Source: Gymnopilus junonius (taxonomy: Eukaryota; Basidiomycota; Agaricomycetes; Agaricales; Galerinaceae). Taken from it: DNA of 64,000 nt. The DNA is taken from contig JADNYJ010000002.1 in the NCBI GenBank assembly GCA_015501075.1, positions 372,001 through 436,000 of the forward strand, read 5' to 3'. The translations under genes were made by a program, and so were the position numbers. The notes beneath the pieces are model-generated. The model worked only from the letters and a program-made list of their open reading frames with translations. It ran no database searches and was not told the origin of the DNA. Positions 46,901-58,221 of this stretch are shown in pieces (position 1 is the first letter of the stretch; each line of letters opens with the position of its first letter).

Positions 46901-48358
46901 AGGGTAAAAAGCGTACGGTCCTGGTAAGAACTTGTCAGGAAAGTCTCTTGACAGAAATAGCGAAACAAACCTGTCATCAACGTTGGAAGAGCTCGAGCTT
47001 CGGCTATGCTCCTGCTCATTGTTTATATAGTGTTTCGCACAAGCTGAGTACTGTTAGTGGATGACAAGGTGAAAAGTTCGGGGCGTGAAATGGAAAATAT
47101 ACCTTGAACTCCGTTCGACTGTATTCCCATAATTGTTTCATATGCTCCTTCGCCAGATAGGTAAGGATCGGCACCAAACCTATTTCATTTCACAAACCAC
47201 CTGGGTGATACATACAGGTAAGATGCTCACCCTTCCCAGTTCCTTCCAGCGGCCGGGACTCGCGCGAGGTTCCTGCCCCATTGAGTGCGTTGCAACGATT
47301 TAATGCCAAACACTCACATCATTGGCCCCAATGCTACGTGCACACCCTTTCCGCGGAATTCAGCTCCAAGGGCTGCACCGCGTGAATGCATTAACGTTCG
47401 ATTGAAAGTGGCAGCGACATTGATTGCACTGTGCAAAGATCAATCAAAAACACCTTGGGATAAAATTGTGTATTACGCTGGAAAAACAGATACGTAGTCA
47501 GCATAGCGAACACCAACTGGGCTATCTGATCGTAAATTCTTTAAGCGATACTGTCGCGTAATAACTTGTGAAAGTAGGGATACCTTCCAAGCAAAGGCCG
47601 GGGAATGAAATCGACGATATAGCTGGAGTGTTTCCAACACAATTCCCTGCGTTTCGATATTAAGGATTGAACAGAGAAAATAGTAACTCAGGGAATGTAC
47701 CATTCATCCATCCAATTCCTAGGAAATGTGAGAATTTATCAATACATTTGCCCAGTCAAAGTGTCCACATACCTGTAGCCAAATTCACCTTGTCCTGAAG
47801 TGAGAGTTTCGCCACCGCAATCTGGGCCTGGTGGATCACATTTCAGTTAACATGAATCAAAGGAACGTGCTCGACTTTACCTTTGAATAGGCCGCAGTCC
47901 ATTCAGGAGACATATTTACTACCAAAGCAGATAGGAAAAAATGAGGTCGGAAGAACAAAATGAAAAGCATGACATTACCGGGTGTGCTTGTTGGGGTGGC
48001 GCTCGTCGTACTCGTCGTCGTTGAAGTAGTGGTAGTAGTAGTCGATGTCGAAGTAGACGTTGACGATGAAGTTGCTGATCCAGGAAGGCATTGAGAATAG
48101 TCTGGAAACAACTATAAGATACAAGACACAAATTCAATAGTACTGAGAACAAACAGGGATTCGAGTACACGCAAGTGGATTCTGCTGCACAGGTTGTACC
48201 ACCACTCCTTTGCAAATGCATGAAGATCCTAAAGAAATCAGCATGAAGGTGACCACTTGCCATCCAATTCCACCACATTGTGCCCACACAGGTTGCTGTG
48301 CAGTTACGCTCCCGAAAACAGCTAGCAAAAGGCATAGCGACAAGACTCGCTCCATCAT
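43955..48358 (-). CDS. Secreted beta-glucosidase, GH3, with N-terminal cellulose-binding module CBM1
   Basis: Extracellular enzyme releasing glucose from cellobiose and cello-oligomers. [21 protein letters not shown] is a signal peptide. After a GC-AG intron the CBM1 reads [20 protein letters not shown] and [16 protein letters not shown], with all four Cys and the aromatic face. A Ser/Thr linker follows (about 48085-47985), then the GH3 domain: [37 protein letters not shown], the nucleophile motif GYVMSDWSATHS and VNSGLD. A 12-base exon at 46488-46499 encodes part of YVMS, and the nucleophile Asp codon is split by the following intron. Then come [16 protein letters not shown]-type loops and a C-terminal fibronectin-III-like domain ([28 protein letters not shown]), ending at 43955. 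More than twenty short introns make the exact model uncertain. The layout resembles known basidiomycete CBM1-GH3 enzymes. Confidence 0.85.
46488..46499 (-). other. 12-base microexon in the beta-glucosidase gene
   Basis: Bounded by acceptor CACACAG and donor GTATGAAT. Joined to its neighbours it supplies most of Y-V-M-S and the first base of the catalytic Asp codon; without it the GH3 nucleophile motif is lost. Confidence 0.75.
46501..46513. repeat. (TG)n run next to the microexon acceptor
   Basis: Thirteen bases of alternating TG on the plus strand, read as (CA)n directly upstream of the acceptor AG of the 12-base exon. Confidence 0.8.
48208..48260 (-). other. GC-AG intron in the CBM1 of the beta-glucosidase
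   Basis: A 53-base intron with donor GCAAGT and acceptor GCAAAG. It joins CGGIGW to SGGTTC through a split Trp codon (TG|G) and restores a perfect CBM1. The neighbouring GT (GTGGTC) gives the wrong frame. Confidence 0.75.
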
Positions 48359-49000
48359 AGAGAATGTTCGGTAAAGCTCGACAAAATATCCATTGGAAGA
48401 ATCTTTAAGTAGTATATGTCAAGTTCGACGAGTAAATCTCGGCTTTCGAAACAGAAACGAGCAAAATAAGGGACACCAGAGGAGATACATCGCAAGATTC
48501 AGATGACACTCGCGCCTTTGAGGCGCGGATAAATGACGGATTCAGCATCGCATGCTTTCGGAAGTGTCATGTCAGGACCACACGAAATCGAATAGTTCCG
48601 AGCTCAAAAATCGGGATAAATTAGGCATTACATTTCTCCTTTTTTAACAGAAATTACTGGACGTTGTTGAGTCTGGTCGAGTTCACTGGAGGGGTTTGAA
48701 AGCTTTTGTTATGTAGCCATGACCAACTTCGGATTAAAAGCATCATGAACACAAGCCGATACCTGTCACAGTCATGACTTCAGAGGTCACCAATGATATT
48801 GGCGAGCAGTGAGTAGACGGAAGCAGAAGCAAGGACATACATAGATCCAGTTAAGGAATCGCCTGACCTGATTCTGGACCCAGCCCGGGGGAAGCAAGGA
48901 AGACTGCCAAGCGGACACCTTAATACCTATAGTTGCATCCGGATTATATTACATTCCTGTACTTCTCTGTGAGCAAGGATCCGATATTTTAGTCCAAATT
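48359..49000. other. Intergenic region, promoter side of the beta-glucosidase
   Basis: This 640-base gap separates the OSBP gene stop from the beta-glucosidase start on the same strand. It contains a 6-base inverted repeat around a three-base loop (gcgcctttgaggcgc, near 48511-48525) and a CreA-like CCGGGG near 48888. Carbon-catabolite control would be normal for this enzyme, but these short sites are weak evidence. Confidence 0.35.
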
Positions 49001-51570
49001 TCACCACAAAGGAGAAATAGTTTCCTGTATCCAGCCTCGGGACCTGGCTTCCCAATAACCACCAATGTAGAGCCATTCGTCTCCCACTTCTTTGAACCAC
49101 CTGGGCTGCCTCTCTTCGTCCGTATTTCGTCTGTCGCGTTGCATCCGTTCAACTCTGAGTTTCTCCTCCTCCGCCAAGTCCACTTCCGCGTTCTCCAGTG
49201 CTCTCACATCGGGCCGAAGTCGTGAGTCCGTCGGGGGGAGCTTGCCCACCAAATCGCTTGTAAGCTCATTTAGAGTGATACCGTACGATGTGAATCCATA
49301 GTAATCAGGAGAATTTTTTGGGAAAGGTGACATCTTCCAAAGGACATGGAAATGGGACTCATCGAGCATCTGACTAATTTGGTCGTCCCATTTTCCTTCT
49401 ATTTGACTGACGACGTCGCCACTGCTGTCGTGAACTGTCCCAGAAACGACGTTTGTAGGGCCCCAATATCCATTCTGTTTGAAATCGACCACGCAACGAA
49501 ACTGAGACGTTGTGTTCTCAATAATCATTTTCCCGACATGCTCGAAGTATTTCGTTCCGACCATCAAATTCCTCATGAAAGAGGATGGCTTTTTCCTAGA
49601 ATGAGCATGCTCAGCTGGGTCTCTGAGTAAAGAATAGATGGCCTACTCACCAAACATACGTTTCCGAGCCTATTCTGAGGCGATTTGTTCCTAGAGGTAT
49701 TATTTCCAAGCTTTTTCCTGAGGCTCGTGAGTCAGCGTTTCTCCGGAGGTCAAGTAAAGGTGATACTGACCCCAGAATTTTGTCCTTCCGCAAGATGTGG
49801 CATTTAATTCCCAATTTTGCCCTTCTGCATGGTAAGCGATTTCCAGCGGGTTATGACGAACCTTTTCGGCTATGAATCGCATGCGGATATCTTCGAAAGT
49901 TTCCGCTAACATCGGATTGCTAGAAAATAATCAACAGAAACCCCGGCCGAGCGCTCACGAGTAACAACTCACAACCCTTTACGCCCCGAACGATGCCGTG
50001 TATGTGCATACCCCGAGATTGCGAATGCAGCCACGTAAGAGATACGAGCAACTGGATCTTTCGTTTGCGCGGCTTCATCTAGCAGTCGATAGTACTCCAC
50101 TTCTTCTGCTGCTCGTTGAAGCATCGTTAAAGGCTCATTGAAAGTGACAGGAAAAGTTATAGTAGAAAGATCCTAGAACGAGTGTCAGTCACATTGTATG
50201 ATTAAAAGAATAATGACAAATGAGGTTGAGGATGACATACTTTGCCTACGTTCTTTTTGAGGATGGCGAAGAGACTTGCTTCATCACCAGGCGCGGGACA
50301 AGGTAGCTGGGTTCTGCGGATTACTTGGAACGCCCGGGAATATATGGATTCATGCAAAGGCGCGGAGGGTATCGCGGGCTCTTCGACATCAGTGTCAATG
50401 CTTGACGTGTCTTCTGGGCTGGCAGATAATAGTCGACTACCAGGCTCAGATATTTCTGGGCACACCTCCATGATAAATTCCTGTGGACCTTCATCAACGG
50501 CGTCAAACCATTCAACTAAGCTGTCACTGGTGGTTGTGATTGAATCACGGAAAGACTTGCGAGTAGTGGGAGGGGTTGAGGTCCGTTGGACATTATCAAA
50601 GGCTGGCAATGTTTCCTCCTCCTCAGCTGTCATCGGTAGCGAGGGCATTTGCTGAGCCGATTCGTTTAAGGACTCCTGCATTATTTTTGCAAGAGTGGTA
50701 TATTGTGCTTTGAGAACATCAAATCTTGTTGCGACATTTAGGAGGGAGTCAGGTATAGATGGTCGAGAGGTATCTTGAAAGTCCTCTGCTGGAGTCTCTG
50801 GGGCAGAGTGATGATGTTGGGCTGAAGGCGAGTGTCATGTTGGCTCACATGTGTCGCAGAACAGTTCATCGGTAACTCACGCCTTTTAAAGAGGCCAAAC
50901 ATCGATTCTTTGCTATGACCATGCTTCTTTTGAAGGCTGGGTACTTTCGTGGGGGCCAACTCTGTAGATAAAAGGGAGATCGCATTTTCGAGCTCGTCGA
51001 CAGTCTGGTAGGGCCATATAGCACGGATATGAGTAGAATATAACAGCATTCAGCGGACACACCCACATTTCCCATTTCTTCAAGAAGGGTACCGGTCCGG
51101 TTCAAGTTCAGATTCAAACTAGCTTTCCTGGATGCTACGCGGAGTGAAGCGGTCTTTCTAGCCTCCATGCCGACCGATATGAATTTCCTGAGGCCTTGGG
51201 TGAGAATGTATTCAAAAAAGAAAGCCAGGGACATGTGCGGTACCTGAAGGCAGACATCCAGCTATTAAAGTCGTCCGTACTCAAACATCTGATGTGAAAA
51301 GTTGCAGTGCTGGAATCAATGTGGACATCTTTACGCCCGAGGGCAGTAGAAATGGCTGCATCATGTAGAATTATCTGATCTCTGACAGGCTGGCCGGGTT
51401 CGAAAGCATATGACAGCAGACCAGAGTCATGCAGAGTGAAATAGCGACGAGCAAAGCCTAGCGGGGAAGTCAGGAAGAGCAAGGCAAGCTTAAACACGAC
51501 AGACAAGAGAACCTTGCATCTTCTTCCTGCGTTTCTTGAGGACCCATCCTTCATGGATGATGACGGCCAT
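49001..51570 (-). CDS. OSH3: Oxysterol-binding protein homologue with PH domain and FFAT-like motif (Osh3-like)
   Basis: Lipid-transfer protein expected at ER-plasma membrane contacts. The start at 51570 (MAVIIHEGWVLKKRRKKMQ) opens a PH domain: FARRYFTLHDSGLLSYAFEP, then TATFHIRCLSTDDFNSWMSAF. A FFAT-like motif, VEWFDAVDE, preceded by Ser/Thr-rich acidic sequence, lies in the linker near 50510 and would bind VAP in the ER. The ORD domain has LFAILKKNVGKDLSTITFPV, FNEPLTMLQRAAEEVEYYRL, VARISYVAAFAISGYAHTR, GRKGFNPMLAETFED and FWGKSLEIIPLGTNRL. The signature usually written EQVSHHPP reads EKVRHNPL here, so the second His is Asn. The C-terminus includes VVDFKQNGYWG and WLYIGGYWEARS. Osh3 also often carries a GOLD domain, which I do not see. 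Confidence 0.85.
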
Positions 51571-51906
51571 GTGTGGAAAGGAAAGGAATGGATGTATTAC
51601 CAGGGGCGTGTGGGGAGAAGCAGAAGAGGATTTCCTGATATGGAAGCGGGGAATCTAGTGGGTGTTCATGTTTTCTCGCACTCGGCTTCCAGTCGGGCCT
51701 GTTGGGAGATGAGAGCTGGTGAGAGGCGGGTTGAAGTCGCAGTCGTCTATCCGAGCCCTTACGGAGTAGTTGCATGATTTCAATCAGATTCGATGTGTAA
51801 GCCGATAATCTCTCCGGAAATACTATAAGTAAAGGTGATCGCTCCGACTCAGGTCTCACCACCTTCTCTCACCACAACTACATCTCTTTTCGTCCAATCC
51901 CTAACA
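51571..51906. other. Divergent promoter between OSH3-like gene and GND1
   Basis: 336 bases with no coding signal. It must hold both promoters, and a CT-rich stretch precedes the GND1 ATG (about 51850-51900). Confidence 0.45.
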
Positions 51907-53907
51907 ATGGCTACGTGAGTCCCTGCTCTTTTCTCGCCCTTTTCTTCCCGCTTACCGCCCCTGCTAGTGGCGACATCGGTCTCATCGGTTTGGCCGTCAT
52001 GGTCTGTCCCCTATCCATATCTCAGATCTTCTCATGCAATTAATTATCAATCAAGGGCCAAAATCTCATTTTGAACATGAATGACAAAGGCTTCACCGTC
52101 GTTGCCTACAATCGCACTGTTGCTAAAGTCGATGAGTTCCTCGCGAACGAGGCCAAGGGTCACTATCTTTGTGATCTATGACGTTAATGATCGCTTATCA
52201 GTGTTCTGCAGGCACCAACGTTCAAGGAGCGCACAGTATCCAGGAGTTAGTTTCTAAGCTCAAGCGCCCTCGCAAGATAATTCTCCTTGTCAAGGCTGGC
52301 GCTGCAGTCGACAACTTCATCGGGCAGCTTGAACCATACCTTGAAAAGGGAGATATCATCATCGATGGCGGGAATTCCCACTTCCCTGATTCTATCCGCC
52401 GTACCAAAGAACTTGAGGCAAAGGGCCTCCTTTTCGTTGGTTCGGGTGTCTCCGGGGGCGAGGAAGGCGCACGCCATGGTCCTTCTCTCATGCCTGGAGG
52501 TTCAACCGCTGCCTGGCCAGCGATCAAGGAGATTTTCCAGAAGACCGCCGCTCAAGCATATGGCGAGCCGTGCTGCGACTGGGTCGGGGAGACTGGTTCT
52601 GGTCACTATGTGAAAATGGTGCACAATGGTAGTAAATTTCTTTGATATCAACATCCTTTTTTGACCATTATTTCAAAAGGTATCGAGTATGGTGACATGC
52701 AATTGATTGCTGAGGCATACGATATCCTTAAGCGCGGTTTGGGATTGTCCGAAGACGAGATCGCTGACATATTTTTGAAATGGAACAAGGGCGTCCTTGA
52801 CTCCTTCTTGATCGAAATTACTGCAAACATCCTCAAGTTCAAAGACGACGATGGCGAACCTGTCGTATCCAAAATCCTTGACCAGGCCGGACAGAAAGGA
52901 ACTGGCAAATGGACTGCCATCGAGGCTTTGGACCGGGGAACTCCCGGTGTGTAGATTACCTTGGGCCTTTTTTCGTCCTGTTTCTTGATTTCGATTTTCT
53001 AGTCACTCTTATCGGAGAGGCCGTATTCGCTCGATGCTTATCTGCCATCAAAGAAGAGCGTGTCCGTGCCAGCAAAGTCATCGCAGGGCCGCCTAAAGAG
53101 CCATTCCGTGGTGACAAGCAATTGTTTATCGACGACCTTGAGCAAGCTTTGTACGCTTCGAAGATCATATCTTATACTCAAGGTTTCATGTTAATGAGGA
53201 CTACTGCTAAGGAGGTGAGCTGCAAACGGAAATGCAGGATTATCGTGACCCAGATTCGTTAATTCTTCTAGATCGGATGGAATCTCAATTACGCCGGCAT
53301 CGCCAAGATGTGGCGTGGCGGATGCATCATCAAGGTGAAAAAGGCGTAGAGATTAAGCTATTCATCCTGATCATGCGTTCATATTGGCAGAGCGTCTTCT
53401 TGGGCGACATTACCAAGGCCTATCAGAAAACTCCCGACCTTGAATCTCTTTTGTTCGATGATTTCTTCAACAAAGGTGAATTAAATTCCCCAGAAAGTGG
53501 GTTTGCAACTCATGAAAATAAATAGCTGTGCACAACGCCCAGCCGGGTTGGAGGCGTGTAATCGCACAAGCAACCCTCTGGGGCATACCCACTCCGGCTT
53601 TCAGCACTGCCCTTGCGTTCTTCGATGGTTATCGTAGCGAGATCCTGCCTGCCAACCTTTTACAGGCCCAAGTAAGCTGAGAGGTATCTCACAGGATGCA
53701 TTTGTCTAATTTAATGCCCCAGCGTGATTACTTTGGTGCTCACACATTCCGCGTCCTCCCTGGCAAGGAAAACGCAAAGTTCAAGGCTGGTACAGACATC
53801 CGTGAGTATCGATTTTTATATCCGTTCCATAACCTCTGATATTTGGAGTAGATGTCAACTGGACAGGAAGAGGAGGAAACGTTTCTGCGAGTACTTACAA
53901 TTCATAA
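51907..53907 (+). CDS. GND1: 6-phosphogluconate dehydrogenase (decarboxylating)
   Basis: Oxidative pentose-phosphate enzyme making ribulose-5-phosphate, CO2 and NADPH in the cytosol. A tiny first exon (MAT) joins to [11 protein letters not shown] and then [20 protein letters not shown], the nucleotide-binding fold, in which the Arg of YNRT marks NADP use. Substrate and catalytic motifs are [66 protein letters not shown] (catalytic Lys and flanking Asn) and [13 protein letters not shown]. Near the end are [31 protein letters not shown] and [15 protein letters not shown]. The tail [17 protein letters not shown] ends at 53907. About 490 residues with about ten introns, normal for the family. Confidence 0.95.
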
Positions 53908-54111
53908 TTTGTGCGCGATGTGGCAGAGTTTTAGAAGACATGTAGAGTATTCAGCAGATTGTATCAAGCACCCTAAATACAGCATTTTGATCGCCTTATC
54001 TTATCTGCTGCTCAGTTGATCACGACAATTCACCAAAATTTCTTCCAAAGCAATCAAAAAGCAATTTCAAAGTGCGATCATTGTTGTTGACTCTCATTCG
54101 TTTGCCCGTCG

Positions 54112-56589
54112 ATGTGTGGAATATTCGTCTTAGCTGAATTTATGCATCCCAATTATCCCGCTGGACAGGATCTAGAGGATCTTTCCAGGATACGCTCTGA
54201 ACTTCGCAGAGTAAATGCTTGTCGCGGTAATTATACGCTTTTTTTCTTCTTCAAGCTAAATGTTAACTGCTGTCATAGGACCCGACGACCAGAAGTCGAT
54301 TTCTTTATCCTGGAGTCAGCTACCATTTTCTGTCGATGGTAGCAACAACAATCTTCACATGTCCACTTTCATGATCGATTTCTATGCATCCGAATTACGA
54401 TTGAGAGGTGGCGGTCCCATTGTTCAACCTCATGCTCGAGGTAAGAACATCCTCTGCTGGAACGGAGAGGTAGTCGTGTCTACTTTATGATGGTTTTTTT
54501 TCTGACCGCTGCGTTTAGATCTTTGAAGGGCTCGAGGTACACTGCCTTGTTCTTTGAAACTGTATGAATGTTGAGTCATCTATTCAGATTTCTGCGCAAG
54601 AGAATGACGGGGTAAAGCTTTTCGACATCCTTTGTGCAGCACAGACTCCAGAAGAGATAAGGGACATTTTCAGTTCTATCGAGGGCCCGTATGTTTGCAT
54701 GCAAGACTGTGAAGGCTAGCATTCTGTCTGACTTTCATACTTCAGATATGCATTCGTATTATTTCATGTTTGTCCATTTTCTTTGGTTTCTCTCGATCGC
54801 ACCATTTTTACTCATATTCCAGGAGAAATCAGACCGCTTGTATTTCGGCAGAGATCCCCTTGGTCGTAGATCTCTTCTTGTTCACAGACCAACACAAACA
54901 GCGCCTTACTTGATCCTGTCATCTGTCTCTGCTGGTGCTGATCCTGCTTATGCCTTTTCGGAGCTTTCTACTGAGCACCTGTACAGCATGATGATGGGAT
55001 CTTGGGAGAGTTTTAGTAATGTACAGCTTTCAACATTTTACTGTCATTTACTCCAGTTCAGCTGACATGGCTCAAGGCACCAAACACTTTCTGTCAGTGC
55101 TTGGACACCATCACAAGATCTTGTCCTGTACCAACTTCTTTACATTTATTCGTAAGTCATCAAGCATCACTATTTAAATGCCACTTACCACGGCACAGGC
55201 CGAACCCGCTAAAGTAAATACGCTGATACCATCCGAGGATCTTCCTCTCATCGAGTCCTTGGACGACATACCTCGGCACCTTGTGCAAACGGTAGACGAT
55301 TTTGTATCACACCTGGACAAAAGTGTTCAGCTCTGTGTGCAAAATATTCCACGACATTCGTAAAGTTTCACCATGCTCTGTACGAACTCGAAGTGAAAAT
55401 TTTTCAGATCGAAGCCAAGAATTGGTGTGCTATTCAGCGGCGGCATTGATTCAACAATATTAGCCTTTCTGGCTCACAGGTTTGTTATTTTCGTAGAAAT
55501 GAAGCAGGCGTGCGATTCTGACCTGGTAATGAATAGACATATTCCGCAAGACGAACCTATCGACTTGCTCAATGTAGCTTTTGAGAATCCTCGCAAGATC
55601 AGAATACAAAAAGAGGGAAACATTGGAGGCATTTCGCGACACCGCATCAAGGCAGGAACAACGCATGAAAATAAATACACTATCGAATGTGTATCCTATT
55701 TGGTCCCAGATCGAGTCACTGGCTTGATGGAGCTTGAAGAACTTCGTCGCCTTTGTCCAGGGCGGACGTGGAATTTTGTGAGAGCCCTTCCTTCCTAAAT
55801 TTCCAACTGATTTCTGAGACAGGATAATTAAAGGTGGAAGTAAATGTCCCGTATGAAGTAAGTGCGCCTCTGCTTACTGCTTCCCGAAGGCCCCTCTGAT
55901 AAAAGCGTAGGAATGTCAGGCTGCTCGCCCAGTAGTCGAATCATTGATGCATCCAGGGAAAACTGTGATGGACTTAGTGTGTTTTCAGGTATCTTGAAAG
56001 CAAAAAATACTCATTAGTTTGATTAGAGTCTTGCCTTGGCATTATACTTCGCGTCTGGTGGAAAGGGTAGGATTCGGAAAACTCCAGAATCCCAACCAGA
56101 ACCTTACACGAGTGAGGCCAAAGTTCTTCTGAACGGACTTGGTTCAGATGAGCTCCTCGGAGGATATGGTCGCCACCGTTCCGTTTACAAAACAGGAGGA
56201 TGGGAAGCTGTTGTTGCAGAGGTGGGCCTTGATTCAGCATTCACAAGCTCTGAACTATAACATCACTCTTTGCGCAGCTTCAACAAGAAATTGATCGGAT
56301 ACCAACCCGAAATTTGGGTAGGGACGATAGGGTTATCTCTTCTCATGGAAAAGAAACGCGCCACCCTTTTCTTTCATTGAGCTTGGTGGCCTTTCTCGCG
56401 TCATTGCCCATTAATTTCAAAATGGATCCTCGAGTAGAGGTCGGCCTCGGTGACAAGACGTTATTAAGACTTGCGGCAAGGAAATTGAGACTCGTGGAGG
56501 CAAGTAGTCGTAAAAAGAGGGCTATGCAGTTTGGAAGCCATTCGGCGCGAATGGACGGAGAAAGACGTGGCGATGTAGAATTGGAGTAA
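54112..56589 (+). CDS. ASNSD1: Asparagine synthetase domain-containing protein 1 homologue
   Basis: Protein with a class-II glutamine amidotransferase domain fused to an asparagine-synthetase-like domain. Its reaction is not established, even for well-studied relatives. The nucleophile Cys follows the start Met (MCGIFVLAEFMHPNY). Then come ELRLRGGGPIVQPHA, ILCWNGEIFEGLE, RLYFGRDPLGRRSLLVHRP and LILSSVSAGADP. The PP-loop is SKPRIGVLFSGGIDSTILAF (S-G-G-x-D-S). Later blocks are DLLNVAFENPRK, ARPVVESLMHPGKTVMDLSL, EAKVLLNGLGSDELLGGYGR and HGKETRHPFLSLSLVAFLA. Around ten short introns. The C-terminus (RKKRAMQFGSHSARMDGER) closes at 56589. It is smaller than true asparagine synthetases and lacks their C-terminal extension. 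Confidence 0.88.
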
Positions 56590-58221
56590 GTGACTATCCC
56601 TGATCGGGAGTTTGATTCGACGGGGAGTTTGAAACGGACCCATTTCTACACCTCCAACTCACTCCCAGGTCCTGAAAAAATTGCAATAAATACCCAAGCA
56701 TGTTATCTCCATGCCTATGTGCTTAGTTTTGCAAAAACACCAAGAGGAGGAGAGAAAGTCCAGAAATACAAAGTTCATTACACCAAATAAGGCAAATGTA
56801 ACGTGGTTGTTTGCTAGATCTAGTCAGATTCTGCAAACCAATTAACATGAAACTTGGTAGAAGTTTTAAAATGCTTATGCCACTAATAATCTTAAATCAA
56901 AAGGCAACCGCTGAAGTATTGACTTGCAAAAGTTACAAATACCGTCTGAGGAACATCTTGCAGTGACAAAGCGTGACGATCCCCTGCGAAAGTTCGTCTC
57001 ACGCCCCGCCAAATCAATCGTGACGTACCATGACGGCCATTTCAATCTCCCTATGTTTTCAGAGATGCGGGAAGTTGCAGTAAATCCGGAATTCAGAAAA
57101 CGCGGCGCGTGGCGCGGCGCCCTGCGCGACGGAAAAATCCGACCTCCCACACGTGACCTCGCGAACTACTCCTCCACCTCTCCTCCACCTTGCATTTCGG
57201 GGGTGGCTGACCTCATGCCCCACATATTTTCCCTGGGCGAGTGCCTATAAACGTAGATAAAATAGTTATGTAGTCATATCGTAGTTTTTTGTAGGCCGGA
57301 ACTTGGTTTATGTCCACTATACTTGGCAGTTTTCAAGTTAGGAGCAATTATTGAACTCATTTTTTCGAAATTGTTAGGGGTGATTGTGTCGTATCAAATA
57401 AAGGAAACTTATATAGCATTTCTGTATTTATTGTAAATTTATCGCGCTATGCCTCCTTTTAAGGTAAATATCTACTATGTAAGAATATGGTGCAAGTAGA
57501 TGTTATCCAGCACTGAAATTGTCCATCAGCTAGATCTCACAAAGGTGACTAAGAATAAAGTATCTTATATATGTCCGGTATCTCCTAGCTTGCGATATAC
57601 ATATAAAAGAGGTGTAGCACCCTGATGTTGATTTGGAATACAGTTAAGTACTTTGCGGTCGTCCTTGCATATTTCTGCATGTTAAAAGGGGAAATTTTTT
57701 TGCAAGACTTTATTATACTTACTATCTACATACATTGTAGGTTATGCATAATATACCCCCAATAAATACGCCATACAGGACTCAAACGAGTCAAAGGAAC
57801 GACTACGGCGAACTTGGAGGAAAAACTATTTTTAGAGAGCCTTCCCTTTATGGCGGCGATCTGCACCTTCGGACTTTGCCGCCGCGTTTTGATCCCGCGT
57901 CGCGCGCCGCGCTTTTCGAATCCCAGATGTCCTCGGAAGTTGGAACCCTCCTACACCTTCCACAGGAAATTTTCAGCTCAATTTTATTGGCAGGCTTGTT
58001 CAAATCTAAAAGTTGTATGTCTATATTAAATTCAAGCTTACGGTGTTTAGTTGATAATTTTATAATGATTTTTCTTTCACGTGGTTTTAAACTCCTGACG
58101 AAGCATAGTATGTAGTGTACGTAACGCAAATGTAATCATTACCCGTGAGAATACTCTGTCACAAACAGACACGCTTGCCGCCGAGCCGACTCGTCTTGGT
58201 CTCAACTCAAGAGGGCAAACC
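56590..58221. other. 1.6-kb intergenic region with GC-rich blocks in AT-rich DNA
   Basis: The largest gap in the right half. Two short GC-rich blocks, about 57095-57135 and 57880-57925, stand out from AT-rich flanks and are roughly inverted copies (GGAATTC or GGGATTC, then AAAA and a GCGCGGCGCG core). Frames that cross them show no recognisable protein. A decayed inverted-repeat element is possible. The PHB1 promoter must lie at the right end. Confidence 0.4.

Noticed and set aside
56924..57250. 108-residue plus-strand frame in the gap before PHB1
   Set aside because: Its Arg/Gly/Ala content comes from the GC-rich block and there is no intron or motif support.
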